Source of the DNA: Termitomyces sp. T153
Lineage: Eukaryota; Basidiomycota; Agaricomycetes; Agaricales; Lyophyllaceae
Direction of reading: 5' to 3'
DNA: 64,000 bases
NCBI GenBank assembly: GCA_018296165.2
Contig: JACKQL020000018.1
Span: 434,001-498,000, forward strand
Shown here: in pieces, positions 43,478 through 55,200 of the stretch
Layout of the letters: the number at the start of each line of letters is the position of its first letter
Position numbering within the stretch: position 1 is the stretch's first letter
Notes under the pieces: model-generated
Databases searched by the model: none
What the model saw: only the letters and a program-made list of their open reading frames with translations
Told to the model about the DNA's origin: nothing
Position numbers and translations under genes: made by a program

Positions 43478-45240
43478 GTGGATAGAAAGGTTCAACCAGT
43501 TCCAAGCTATATGCCAGATGTGGAGGGACAAGTCTTCCACCCTATCATCTTGCCTATATTGTCACCTCTACTGTTAGATCCGCCATACTTGAAGGACTTT
43601 GTGTATTTGCCAAAATTATCGAAAGAAAGGCTCGGCCAGATCATTAATAGGATTCTGATGGGATTTTTGACTGAAAGGGAAAGGGATCTGTTAGTATATG
43701 TGGTTGGGAGAAGGGAGGATGCATTAGCATTTGAAGATTCGGAAAGAGGAACATTCTCACCAAAGTATTTTGATGACTATGAAATCCCAGTGATTGAACA
43801 TACTCCCTGGGTACAACAACTGATTTGGATCCCAAAGGCAATAGAGAATCAGGTCAGGGAGGCGTTGTTGGAACAAGAAAGAGCAGGGAAGTTTGAAGCA
43901 TTGACAGCATCATATAGGTCCAGGATTTTTGCTGTGGCAAAGAAAAATGGGATCTGAATAGTTCAAGACGTTCAAGAGTTGAATAAAGTAACCATTCAAG
44001 ACGTGGCCTTACCTCCTCAAGTCGATGACTTTGCAGAAGGATTTGTGGGAAGAGTGGTGTATGGGTTGTGTGACCTGTTTGCAGGGTACGATGGGAGACG
44101 ATTAGCAATGAGGTCAAGACCACTTACAACATTTGGATGTATTCTGGGGGCAAGGCGGGGGACTACTCTGCTGCAGGGAGAAACGAATTTGATGCCAGAG
44201 TTCCAAAAGTGTGTTGACCATGTAATATGGGAAGAGAAAGAAGCAGTACCACCAACTGGGAATGGGTTTGTTGATGATGTAGGAGTAATGGGACCAGGAT
44301 CATGGTATGAAAACGAGGAAGTTGAGCCAGGAATAAGAAGAGCAATTTATGAGTATGCGATGACATTGGATCGATTTTTTGTGCGGTTTATAGAGGCTGG
44401 GATAATGGCATCAGGGAAGAAGTTAATTTTGGCAATGCCGATGTTGAATATTGTGGGGACGGTTATATCCTTAAAAGGGTGGCACTTGGAACAAGGGCTA
44501 GTTTCAAGGATTGAGAAATGGCCGAGGCCTCTGGAGGTGACGGATATTAGATCCTTCTTAGGAACGGCAGGAGTGGGATGGAAATGGATAAGGAATTTTT
44601 TGCTGATCACGAAGCCTCTCACAATGCTGACAAGGGGTCTGGAAAAGGAATTTTATTTTGGCGAGGAAGAAGAAGAATCGATGGACACGTTAAAGAGGCT
44701 AATTACCGCAGTGCCTGTTCTGATTGTGATTGACTATGAAGTGGCCCAGAAACATGCAAAGACGGAGACATTACAAAAGAAGGATATGGATGGATTAGTT
44801 GTGGTGGCGGTGGATTCATGCAAGAATGGGTCTGGGTGGATCTTGCAGCAATATTGAGGTAAAGAGAAGAAGCCCACATTGTTTGGATCATGCACATTTA
44901 ACAAGACAGAGTCGAGATACTCCCAACCAAAGTGCGAACTGTATGGACTATTTTGAGCGTTGAAAGCATTGAGGCACAGAGTATGGGGAGTCCATTTTAG
45001 GGTGGATGTTGATGCAAAGTTCTTGATGGAAATGATCCAGAATCCAGACCTACCAAATGCGCCAATGACTTGATGGATTCTCTACATCACCTTGTTTGAT
45101 TTTGCCATACATCATGTTCCAGCTCAGTCGCACCAAGGGCCAGATGGATTGTTGAGAAGGAGAAGGGCTGAAGAAGATTCAGAGGAATCAGATGCAGAGG
45201 AGTTCCTGGATCAGTTTGTGGGGTGGGGGTGTGGATCACT
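43478..45240 (+). pseudogene. Reverse transcriptase and RNase H of the gypsy element
   Basis: The translation shows the RT start WIPKAIENQVREALLEQ, SYRSRIFAVAKKNG, then DLFAGYD, the polymerase box GFVDDVGV (DD intact), and the thumb ITDIRSFLGTAG-like VTDIRSFLGTAG with IRNFLLITKPLTMLTR. RNase H follows as VVVAVDSCKNGSGWIL, SRYSQPKCELYGLF and DVDAKFLMEM. In-frame stops occur after KKNGI, after ILQQY, after ELYGLF and after NAPMT. At least three are TGA where the family has Arg (CGA), i.e. CpG-to-TpG changes. The RT domain is otherwise well preserved. Confidence 0.85.
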
Positions 45241-45508
45241 TGTTTGATTTATGAATAGGGCTTCAGCATGGGCTCTTAATAATGAAAGGAAACCAGAGAT
45301 GGGGACAAAGACCTTCCAGGATTTAGGAACACATATCAGGTGAACACCATCGACTCCATATGCAACATATGTTTTGAGCACAATGGCAATGTACATGGCT
45401 TTGTTCAAAATGGAGGCAGATACCAGATTAGGGGATTCAAGGGATGAAGAATGGAGTTTGATGAATGTCAACAAAGAAAATTATTGAATGAGCTCTCTTC
45501 TCGAATGA

Positions 45509-46850
45509 TTGTTACTAAGTTCAACTGCGTTGCTGACTTGTTTTGGTACAGAGTTGACGAGATGGAAGGATCAGGTACAAAAAGAGGTTGAGATTCTTTG
45601 GGAGGGAGAGGTGGTGACAATGGAAGTATTGGTTCGTGGGGTGGGTAATGAGGGGCCAATAAAGGAGGAAAAGACAAAACAGGAGGAGGTAGAGGAGGAC
45701 AAAAGGGAGTTGGTGTGTGCAACACACAAGTTCAGAGTAAAGGATAAGGAGCTGGAAGGGATTTGGGTAGAAATTCGGAGGTACTTGGAGGAGTTTGTGG
45801 TGCCAGTCAGGTGCAAGATGGAGAGCGAAAGAAAGGCATTTATCAAATCAACAAAGAGGTTTTTCATGTACAACAATCGACTATGGTTAGTACCAACAAA
45901 AGGGAGGCAGCCAAGGTTGGTAGTAGAGGGCAAGGGGAAGAGGGTGGAGTTGATGGCAGAAGCTCATAACGATGCAGGGCACCAAGGACGAGATGCGATG
46001 TACAAGACTTTGAGCGACAGATTCTATTGGCCAAACTTATATGATGACGTGGCGTACTTTGTTTGGTCATGCAACATATGTCAGCTACAATCTCAAAACA
46101 AGCCAAAAGTGATGTTCTCGCCAACATGGAGTGCAGCTGTACTGCAATATTTTTGCTTGGATACTGTTCATATGGGAGATGGATATGGGGGGAAAAAGTA
46201 TTTGTTGCAAGGGATGGAACCAGCAATAGGTTGGCCGGAAGCGAGAGCATCAAGAAAAGCTGATTCAGTAGCATGGGGAAGATTCATGTATGAAGATATT
46301 ATCTGTCGGTTTGGCCATATCCTGGCATTTATCACCGATGGAGGGAAAGAATTCCTAGGCACAGCAGAATACGTGTATCAACAATATGGAGTCACAGTGA
46401 TTGTTTCTTTGCCTTACCATCTGGAGGGGAATGGGATCATTGAGAGAGGCCACAAAACGTTATGCAATTCAATTCTGAAAGCATGTGGAAGGGACTCCAA
46501 CAAATGGCCACTTTTTGTGGAGGCTGGGCTTCTGGCTATGCAGACAACTACGTCTCGGATGACTGGGTATTCACTGTACTTTCTTTTATATGGTTGGCAT
46601 CCATATTTTGCATTCAATATTACGGACGTGACATGGGAGGTTCTTGACTGGGATAAAGTAATGTCAACAGAGAACTTACTAGCAACAAGAATGAGGCAGT
46701 TGGTGAGGAGGGATGAGAAACTTGTTGTAGCTTTGGAAAGGCAGAGAGAGGCTAGGAGAAAATCTGTGGAAGTGTTTAACAAAAAGTTCAAAAGGTTTTT
46801 ATCGACGGGGGAATTTGCAATTGGAACGTGGGTGCTGGTTCATGAAACTT

Positions 46851-46852
<2 letters not shown>
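45509..46852 (+). pseudogene. Integrase of the gypsy element, interrupted by a LINE
   Basis: The open frame carries the H2C2 zinc finger (HNDAGHQGRDAM ... CNICQLQ) and a DDE core with all three acidic residues visible (CLDTVH, FITDGGKEF, EGNGIIERGH). It then runs into the LINE at 46853. The frame stays open by chance through the poly-T and LINE 3' sequence to 47371, so the predicted 620-residue product has a false C-terminus. The real C-terminal part resumes at 49634. Confidence 0.88.
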
Positions 46853-46889
<37 letters not shown>

Positions 46890-49622
46890 GAGTAGCGAAT
46901 ACAGTGATGGAGGATGATGCCCTTGGCGAGTCCCCACCACCCACTGGCTGCACACCTGGGATTACAACCAGGTTCCATATTGGGCAGCGATTTTCTTATC
47001 TCTGCGAGGAAATGCCTTTATGCACGTGTGTGGGACTCAGGCCACGTATTACCTATCCTATTCCATCTCGTGAATACAGCCTACTACCCACTAAAACCCC
47101 GCCCATGGTCACATATTGTGATCCTTGCCATGGTGTCATGTCTACAACACACATGTCTTTCCACATCTCAATCACTGGGGGTAAGGGGATCGATTTCTTC
47201 CCCAGTCTCCTGTTTGTCAGTTTAAAATCTGTCTCTGCTCTCTTTTTGAGGGCAGCATTCCACCTATTTGATATTTCCACTTCACTAAGTGGTACATCAT
47301 CATGTCTTATAACCCTTTCACATCTTATCGCCCATATGAAGGAGGCCGCTTCCGTTACTACTATTTTATAAAGTTGTGTTAGTCCTTGAGATGGTTTTCC
47401 TTCTTCGTCTTTTATTGTTAAAAGACCACTGCCAAGGATCGAGCCTAGGCTAGTTTCTGGGAACTCATTATCTGTCTTATTCTTCCACATCTCGCATACC
47501 GTACTCCAGACTAGACCTTGGCCTGTACACTTACACTTGGTCAGAATGTGTTCCATTGAGTCGACTTCCCCATCATGTTTGCACCGGGCTCTTTCTCTCA
47601 GGACAGGGTCCATCGAAGGTTTATCCCAGTACATTCCCACCTTGTATGCATCATGGGCACATTTCCACAGGAACATTCGCAGGGGTTTTGAGAAGTCCTT
47701 GCATCGCAGGCTTGACCATATCTGTTTTCTGCTCGGCAATCTTCTGTTTACTCCTTTCACATGACTAATAATGCTTTCCATTGTTTTTCCTGTTTGTGGT
47801 CTCCCACAAATACTTTTCATTTTCATGATAGTCTTATAGGCTATTGCCTGCGTGATCTTTGAAAGTTTCGCACCGGTGAGGTGTAGTTCTGTTGGGATAG
47901 GGGGTAGTACTATCGGTCTCTCCTTTTTGAGAGCAGCTTTTGCCAAAGAGGTGGCTTTCTTCTCATACATTGAGACTTGGGTCCTGTCCAAGTCCATGAA
48001 AGTGACTGGGGCCATATGCATCCTCAGTCTTCCTAAAACTATCTGGAGGAGACCTGAATTCATGGTATCCACAAAACCGGAGTCTTCTTTTTCTCTTGTG
48101 TCTTTGGTTAGGGACAATATTACATCCTTATCCCTTGTTTTTATTACCAGCAGTTTATTGATTCCGGACCTCATTGACGTTAGTAGTACCGACAATAGGG
48201 TGCTGCCCTTTTTTGGTTCGTCTTCACTACTTATCCACATCTCACTAGCATTCAGCTCGTACATATTCTCAAAGTGTACACCAGCCCCTATAATTTGTAC
48301 ACCACGGTTTGCTCTTGTGGTATGTGACTTTCCTCCTATGTATGCTACTAACGGCGTTTGGTCTTCCATTCAGTTTTGCCAGAGGTAGACATGGTGGTAC
48401 GTTGGGCCAGTCGTGAAGATCTGAAATAGGTCTGCCATGGAGCCTTCAGTGGCCAGTCTGGCATTAAAGCAGACCACTGGTGATGTATCCTCGTCCTTGT
48501 GTTCACTGCACATCTGGTTGATTCTGTCATCTGGCTGTTCTGCCCTAGGATCCCATTTACTTGGGAGGGTATTGAGCATGTCGTTCGCTCTGTTTATGCA
48601 CGAGTGAGGGTGCAGGCATCCTTTGGTGTTTTCTAACGTCATACATCCGGGGCATTTGCATTCGTCACTTTCAATGTGGCCACAATTCGACAGAATATTT
48701 GCCAGTTCTGACGCTTCACCCACAGTCTTTACCTTATGCTTTGCTTTTAAGCATTCCGCTACCTTACCACTGTTCATCTTATGTATCTTAGGGTCTGCTG
48801 CAAAGTGGTACCAAATTGGTGATTCTTCCGTTATTTCACGGCTGAAAGCTAAGCCTTCAGGACGTACATTGAACTCTTTAGCTGTTTTTATTATACTCGT
48901 TATATCAGGGCAAATTTCCCTACGAGACGACACAATAGTCCTCCATGTTTGTAAGAAGGGGTTTACCTTTACTCTTATATCTACCCCTTCTTCTAGCTTA
49001 GGAGCATTCATAGCCATTAAAACATCAGCAACTTTAGCCCACATAGGTCGCTCAGACCCAAATTTTAAATAAGATTTAAGCCACATAATGTTTATGGCCT
49101 TATTTCTACTTTTGATATCGACCAGCGCTCGCCCACCATCATGTAGGGGTTTAAACATAGTTTCTGCATTTACTAAGGAGCTTTTTCCAGCCCACATGAA
49201 TCTATTCGCTCTCCTGGATAGTAAGGTCTCAATATGACTTGGGATACCTTGTACCTGAGCTAGGTACTGCGTCATACCAGCTATCACCATCTGGACTATC
49301 AGGCGTCTCCCTTCCATGGTTGGATTACTCTTTTCCCACACATTCAAACTTTTATCGATCTTTTCTAGTACTGTAGACCACGGAGCACTAAGGTCGGCGT
49401 CGTTTCCAAACCAGGCTCCTAATATACGGATGGAACATCCATCTTCGACAATGTGTATGCCATTTGGGATCATCGATCCTCCTGGTTTTGTGGTTCTTTC
49501 CTTCAGAACCATTTGGCGGTATTCTTTCGTCCCTATTGGGATTATCTCCGTTTTCGTGGTATTGAAATTTGCGCCCGAAGCGATGCACCAGTCATCCAAT
49601 ATTATATTGAGCTCTTCTAAGT
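46853..49622 (-). mobile_element. 5'-truncated Tad-like LINE inserted in integrase
   Basis: A non-LTR retrotransposon on the minus strand. Its poly-A tail appears as a run of 36 T at 46853-46888. It is flanked by a target duplication of at least 11 bp (ATGAAACTTGG at 46842-46852 and 49623-49633; the following TT cannot be separated from the tail). The 5' end is cut within the RT, after the catalytic palm. About 2.77 kb long. Confidence 0.92.
47053..49622 (-). pseudogene. LINE ORF2 fragment: RT thumb, RNase H region, zinc-binding end
   Basis: The minus-strand frame is open from the LINE start to 48370, where a TGA interrupts it, and continues in the same frame to 47053. It begins with WCIASGANFNTTKTEIIPIG (Tad1-like RT connection). 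Next come TMEGRRLIVQMVIAGMTQYL and a C..C..C..H block (CKCPGCMTLENTKGCLHPHSC). The RNase H-like part begins VAYIGG and lacks the expected acidic residues (normally TDGS, E and D). The end has RCKHDGEVDSMEHILTKC, the RT zinc-binding type. Decayed RNase H plus the stop argue for an inactive copy. Confidence 0.85.
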
Positions 49623-49633
49623 ATGAAACTTGG

Positions 49634-50029
49634 TTGGAAGGACAGAAGGGACACAAGTTTGCACTTAAATGGACGGGCCCTTTTATCGTCTATCGAAAAC
49701 TGAAGGATACGACTTATCAGTTAAGTGAATTGGATGGGACGGTCAGAAGGGAATCGGTCGCGGCAAGTCGATTGAAAATTTTCTATTTCCAAAAGGAGCA
49801 CCAGACGATCAAGACGGTAAACTCGGCTACGTATTCTGGACATGATAAGTTATACGGGGGAGGGTGGAAATATTGCGTCTATGGAAACCCAGATTTGGAA
49901 TTCGTCGATGAATGGGGTATACGACGTGACGGACGATTTCGAACTATTGAGGAGGTTAGCCGTTATGAAGCCTCTCCCCTGGCGTACCTGAACGTGGAAT
50001 GGATGGAGAAGGAGTGCCAACAAGGATGA
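49634..50029 (+). pseudogene. Integrase C-terminal segment of the gypsy element
   Basis: Removing the LINE and one target copy rejoins ...WVLVHETW with LEGQKGHKFALKWTGPFIVYRKL in the same frame. This is the usual integrase C-terminal GPY/F-like region (KWTGPFIV), followed by YQLSELDGTVRRESVAASRLK. It ends at 50029, 35 bp before the 3' LTR. Confidence 0.88.
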
Positions 50030-50063
50030 GACGATGAGGTCATCGTCTTAGGACTGCCTAATC

Positions 50064-50868
50064 TGTGGTAGGGCCGAAGGATGTGAAGACGGAAATGGAA
50101 CGAATCTAATATACACGAGTACTGGGAACATGTTGTTAGAGGAAGGACGAAAATGGCGAGTACGGGCGAAATTGAAGGATGAGGGAGACGGACGGCTGAA
50201 GCGAACGGACTATGGATTGAGAAGAGTCGACTCAAAATTGGCGCGGAGACAGGACAGAAGTCGAAAGAAAGATAGAAGGAAGTAACAACCAAACGACGTC
50301 GGGAGGGGCAACAAATCGATTGAATGACGAAAGCAAGATGGAATAAGGTTTGGGACTATGGAGAATTACGAGACCGACTGTTGGTCTACCTTAAAATCAG
50401 GGAGGGATCGCCGATCGCCATATTAAATAGCTTCAGATATAAAAAGGACGACGGTACCAAGAATAGAGGAGCTTTTTCCCCCTGTAAAAACGACTCGTTT
50501 CTGGTAGACTTTGGAAGATTCTTGACGCTATTCGCTGCTTGTGTTGACGATAATTCTCGTGGCTCGGTGTTCTGGTCGTTCCGTCTCTCGCTGCTTAGAT
50601 TGTTGACGGGTCTTCGTGCTCTTGATAAACGAATAAGATAACTTTCAACAGACGCCCCTTTTTGATCCCATCAGCCGTTGAAAATCCTCGAGCTTCTGTG
50701 CATCCTCTAGTAAACTCTCTGACGGTTCTCATTACAAAGACAACTAGTTCCACTGGTGGCGAATACAACTAGCCAATTTACCTCTATCACTGTGTCACTC
50801 TTGCATACTAAAGGAGGCTCTTCGACCGCTCGCTATCTCTTTCTGAGGAGGCGTAAACTCCTTCTACA
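50064..50868 (+). repeat. 3' LTR of the gypsy element
   Basis: 805 bp, identical to the 5' LTR except for two visible substitutions (GGACGAAAA for GGACGGAAA, and GGGCGAAA for GGGAGAAA, both near its start). It ends CTACA before the CCGG target copy. Confidence 0.93.
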
Positions 50869-51282
50869 CCGGTCAACCAATAGACGTGCGCAGTGAACTG
50901 CAAGCATGATGAACTTTAACTTTTAAGGCCTTAAAGGGTCATGGCATTCTAAATAATTGAGCTTCTGCGTTCCTTAAATACAAAATAGAACATTGCCCCT
51001 CTGTTTTTTTGCGCATCTCTTGATTCAAGCGATATAGGACTGTTCAGAATTCGGGAAAATAGAAGAGTCATGGATGAGAATGCTTTGCAGCTCCGGCGTG
51101 ATACTTAAAATCCATCAGTCAGTTTTCACGAGATTGTTTCCACGGCTCTCTCTAGTTTCTTGCTTTCTTCACTCTACTAGTACATGGTTCAATGATGGGT
51201 GTGACTTTCACTTCACATCACACAAACGATTTTTCCTCGCACCTCAGTTTGATTGTCATCTCCCACTCCACTACCCCACCCC
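50869..51282. other. Intergenic region, interrupted repeat unit and UBP14 3' flank
   Basis: The first bases continue the 150-bp repeat unit broken by the LTR element (GTCAACCAATAGACGTGCGC, compare GTCAACAATAAACATGCGC at 39587). The rest is the 3' flank of UBP14. No gene is seen. Confidence 0.55.
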
Positions 51283-54200
51283 TCAAATCCTCTCAAAGAA
51301 ATATAAATACGCCAGCCCCTTCAACTCTCTCACACTCTCCTCATCCGCCTTAACAACCTTCTCATCATTAAAGAACACCCACTCCTCCTTCTCCTCCTCC
51401 TTCTCTCCCACCCGCACAGGTACAGGTACACGCACATGTGCAACATAATGCCCCGAATGCACAGACGGGCCCTTATGCGACACGAACGCTTTCAGGCGGT
51501 ATCGCACGGGTACGCCCGTCGTACCCGGGAGTTCCTTTGCCTGAGTGTGGACCGAAGGAGCAGAAACGGAACCAGAACTTAGTTCGTCGCCCATGTCATC
51601 GGGGTGGCTGAATAGCCATTCAACCGCACGTTCCATGTCGCCGCCCTGCGTGTGGGGATAATGACATAAACAGTGTTCTAAAACAAGGTCTAAACGAAGA
51701 AAGAACCTACCGTTTCTCTCAGCGCCTTTGTTCCCTGCGCCATCGTGAACCCCATATCCTGAATCAATGCAACTTGTTCCGCAGCCGGCTCCGGTGCTCC
51801 CTGTCCCTTTCCACCTTCTAACACAATCGGAGCGTCAATATCTACGTATATACCACCGCACACAATCGTGTCAGTCCATCACCCTCAGATACACAGGATA
51901 CAGAGATATATAGAACGAATCGTAGCTCACTCACCGGGATCCTCCATATGCTGGAACAACCACTCCATCGCAGTCTCTGCGTCTCTATTCCCCGTCGCCA
52001 GTAACGCCTTCTGCGCGCGGACCGTGGGGAATCCCATTCCTTCCAATTGGGCCATGGCTGTCGCGTCGAATGTCGGGAGGGTCGGTGCCGGGACTGCATA
52101 AAGGTAAAGAGAATTGAGTGAGCATTCAAGCTTGATTTCGAGTTAATGTTCGAGTTCCAGTTTAACGTCGAGAGAATGAGGGAAGGAGGGAAGAAAGAAG
52201 GCATAGAAGGGGGAAAAACATACCCGCATCCTCAGGCAACGCCGTCTCGCCCGGGCTTATTCCCCTCCCCAAATGCGCCTCTCCGAACTCCAAAACGTCT
52301 CCAGGCGGGAGTACAAGCGGGACATCTACATGCACACGTACACTTCACATTAGCATATTTTTTTCGGAGATATTGAAACATCAAGGGGAAAGGAAGACGA
52401 GACGCACCGAGCTTCGTAGGTACCCAATTCACAAGCTGGAACTTCTTCGCGTGTACGACAAAGACTTGCGGGAACGATTTGAACCGTGCGTACCTACATC
52501 ATCCCGTGCACATCAGCTCCCCTCCACTGACCCACCAGCCCAACTCAAACAAAACGAAACAAAAACTCACTTGACGCCCCGAACGCCCGTCTGACACACC
52601 GAACACATCCACCCATCTATATCCTCCTCACCCAGCACCATCTCCACACACTTTATCAGATCTACCTCTCTCCACTTTTTCTGTTCGTCCTTTGTTGGTT
52701 CTGATTGGGCGCGCTCGACAGAGGGAATGGGGATACTGAGTATGTCGGTGTTGTCTACGCGGTATCGCACACCACCGCATGAAGAGCATTGAAGGCGCTG
52801 TTCAAGCGCGTAGGTGAATATGCGTGTTGCGTCTGCGTCAGCGGATGAGTTTGTTTGGTCGTTGGAGATGGACGGAATCATGGTAAGGAGAGGGGAAGGG
52901 AAGCGGACGGCGAGAAAAAAAAGGAAGAAGGGAAGGGAAGGAGGTGGGGAACAAGAGAAAAAAGGAAGCAGAGCGGAGAAGAAAGAGACCTACCATCCTC
53001 CTGAGCACGTGCGCCAAACTTTCTCGCATCCCTCCTAATAAACTCGACCAACCACCCAAAAAACTCCTCAGCATCCTGCTGTCTCATCGTCCCAAACTCA
53101 GCATGGCCCCTCCCCACTAGCTCTTTTAGCCCCGAGGGCCTCAAGCCTACCTGGAACTCTCTCTTCTCTTTCTCTTGGTACATCTCCCTGTCTCTACCTT
53201 CGGCTTGAGATTGGGCTTGGGGAGGGGAAAGGGAAAGGGAAGACTGCGCGTGGGGGACGTAACCGGAAACATGCCCCCTGGGAACGGCGTACCGCCCACT
53301 CAAGAGCCCATCAGCAATCTTGCGGAGTTGACACTCGATACACGAGGCTGGGAGGGGCTCGGGGCATGTCAGTGCGTGGTCTGGTGTCAAGAAAGGGGGG
53401 TTGTATCGTGCTTGGAAGGCGTGGAGTGAGAAGAGGGCTTGCAGTGTCGAGGCAATATAGCAGCTGCGAGGAGGTTGTGAAATAGGAAGGATGGGGTAGA
53501 GATGAGAAAGAAAGAGCAAGGAAGAAGGCGTACGAACCTGTTACCGAGATTCGCGAGCCCGGTGAGGCCGGGGCCGAAGAGCGGTTCAAGAGCTTGTCCA
53601 TCTTCGCTTGTGAGCGAAAAGTCGTATTTTAGGTTTTGTTCGATTTGCTGTGGCGTAATGTGAATAGATAAGATGATGGATATGTAGTGAAATGGAGAGC
53701 AGAGAACAGAGACGTACGAGCTCTGTCATGGTTTTTTCGGTCTTAGAGAGCGTTTGGACGTTGATGCCGAACGAGGCGAGATGCGCGGCGACTTCGGGGT
53801 CGGATTTGGGGTCGTCGCATGCGTAGCAGTATACATCTGCTCTCCATATGAATCAGGTCTCGCCAACCGGCACAGAAAGCAATAAAGAAAAAGACACGCA
53901 CCCGCCCCACCCTCCGGCGTAATAGTCCCAAGTTTGACACTAACAGGATGCCTCGTACTCCTCCAATGCTCAAGCCCATGCCCGTTCCCACCTGCCCCAC
54001 CAAATTGCTGTCTCCCGCACCCAAGAGACCCACAAGTCAAACATAACCACAAGTTCTCTTTTAGATCGCAGGAGGCGCACTGTGCGAGTCCCGAAGCGGG
54101 GATAGGGAATGTGATGCTTTGGTTAAGCGTGAGCGTGTGTTCACAGGGTGTGATTTCTTCTTCCCAGGATTTAACTTCGGATTGGCGAGCTGAGGACAGG

Positions 54201-54797
54201 GAGTGCATGACGCCGTCGACGAGGGATTTTATCTTTTGATATATTACCATAGATTGGAAATGGAATTTATATAAGGAGGGAAAGACGCACTTTAGGTTCA
54301 GCTACAGCCTCAGGGAGTTCGCGGCCCTTCTCAGGCTCGCAAGCCCAGCACTTGACGACCGTACTCGTCTCGTACCGATCCTCCTCGCGATCCCCCACGA
54401 TCGCAAGCTTCGTCATTTTTGCAGGCGGCTCATCATCCTCTGTCTACGCCCCAATGAGTCTACAAGCACACACAAAATGCGATCCCTACGTACCCGCTGA
54501 GACGACGGTTTCGGCTTTCTTTTCACGTTGAGCGTGTAATGATGTCCCGATCGCTGGATATGTGTCTGTGCATGGTGTTTTAATGGTTCTGAGCATGCGC
54601 CGTTGAAGCATGAGAGGCAGACTTCGATGCCTGGCGGGAGGTCCTGTAAAGGAAATGTCAGAATTTATCATCAGTAATTGTAGTTAGATTTTTATGACTT
54701 GAGAGTCGAAGCATTGAGTACATTCTTCTCTGTGGACGGACTGCGAGAGCTTTGGAGCTGAAAGGCGCGCGATTGATTCAAGATGAGGACACGACAT
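51283..54797 (-). CDS. UBP14: Ubiquitin C-terminal hydrolase UBP14/USP5 (isopeptidase T)
   Basis: Thirteen exons on the minus strand: 54797-54699, 54643-54494, 54443-54291, 54232-53902, 53836-53718, 53647-53538, 53463-52994, 52832-52571, 52493-52408, 52325-52224, 52093-51935, 51841-51711 and 51645-51283. The product is 844 aa (yeast Ubp14 781, human USP5 858). It recycles ubiquitin by cutting unanchored polyubiquitin chains. Order of domains: N-terminal variant zinc finger (CPHL ... CTQCFD ... CLSCFNGAC), ZnF-UBP (CASCDLKENLWLCLTCG..GCGR), catalytic C19 part with the Cys box GNSCYIAS (Cys about 322, split by an intron), QQDAEEFF, two UBA domains (about 628-680 and 700-745, each with GMGF or DMGF), and the His box SGHYVAH (about 790). 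Intron 7 (161 nt) is long for this locus; its acceptor is the least certain. Confidence 0.93.
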
Positions 54798-55200
54798 TAT
54801 GGTGGTTCAAAAAGCGCGTAAGCATCACGTGCGATCTTAAACGACAGCGCCGGGGAAATCCGGCCGAATTCTTTGCTTTGGTGCGACTCGAACGAGGGCG
54901 GAAATCAATAGTTTATTTGGAGTGATTTTCTGGGGCGCGTTCGATGATTTTAATGGCCTGCCTTGCAGGCTCGACGTGTCGCGTCAGACTCACGTGTAAT
55001 CGATCACGAGTCTCGTGCCCGTGGAGGGCTTAGTTAAGCAATCGATACCCTTGAAATTGGAGTCATAAGTAGGTTCATATCTCATGTCTGTCCATGGACA
55101 TAACACACATAACATGTACAGCCACATCTGATTGGGAAATTGGCGATAATCATCACCATCATCATCGCGTCATCGCATTTGTTCCTTAGTTACGTATTTG
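54798..55200. promoter_or_regulatory. UBP14 upstream region and gene/repeat boundary
   Basis: The first 200-300 bp are CpG-rich and should contain the UBP14 promoter. After about 55200 CpG becomes rare and the repeat block begins. No specific motif was recognised. Confidence 0.4.

Larger units (their letters stand above)
39732..50868 (+). mobile_element. Ty3/gypsy LTR retrotransposon, 11.1 kb, with LINE inside
   Basis: Two 805-bp LTRs (39732-40536 and 50064-50868) begin TGTGGT and end CTACA. The sequence CCGG flanks the element on both sides (39728-39731 and 50869-50872), a 4-bp target duplication. Internal order is gag, protease, RT, RNase H, integrase, the gypsy (Ty3) order. Gag is one long open frame, while pol has several stops. 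A 2.8-kb LINE sits in the integrase. No convincing polypurine tract was seen before the 3' LTR. Confidence 0.93.

Noticed and set aside
46853..47371. C-terminal end of the 620-codon integrase frame (poly-Phe and beyond)
   Set aside because: It is translation of the LINE poly-T and 3' sequence in the wrong strand. The true integrase end is at 49634-50029.
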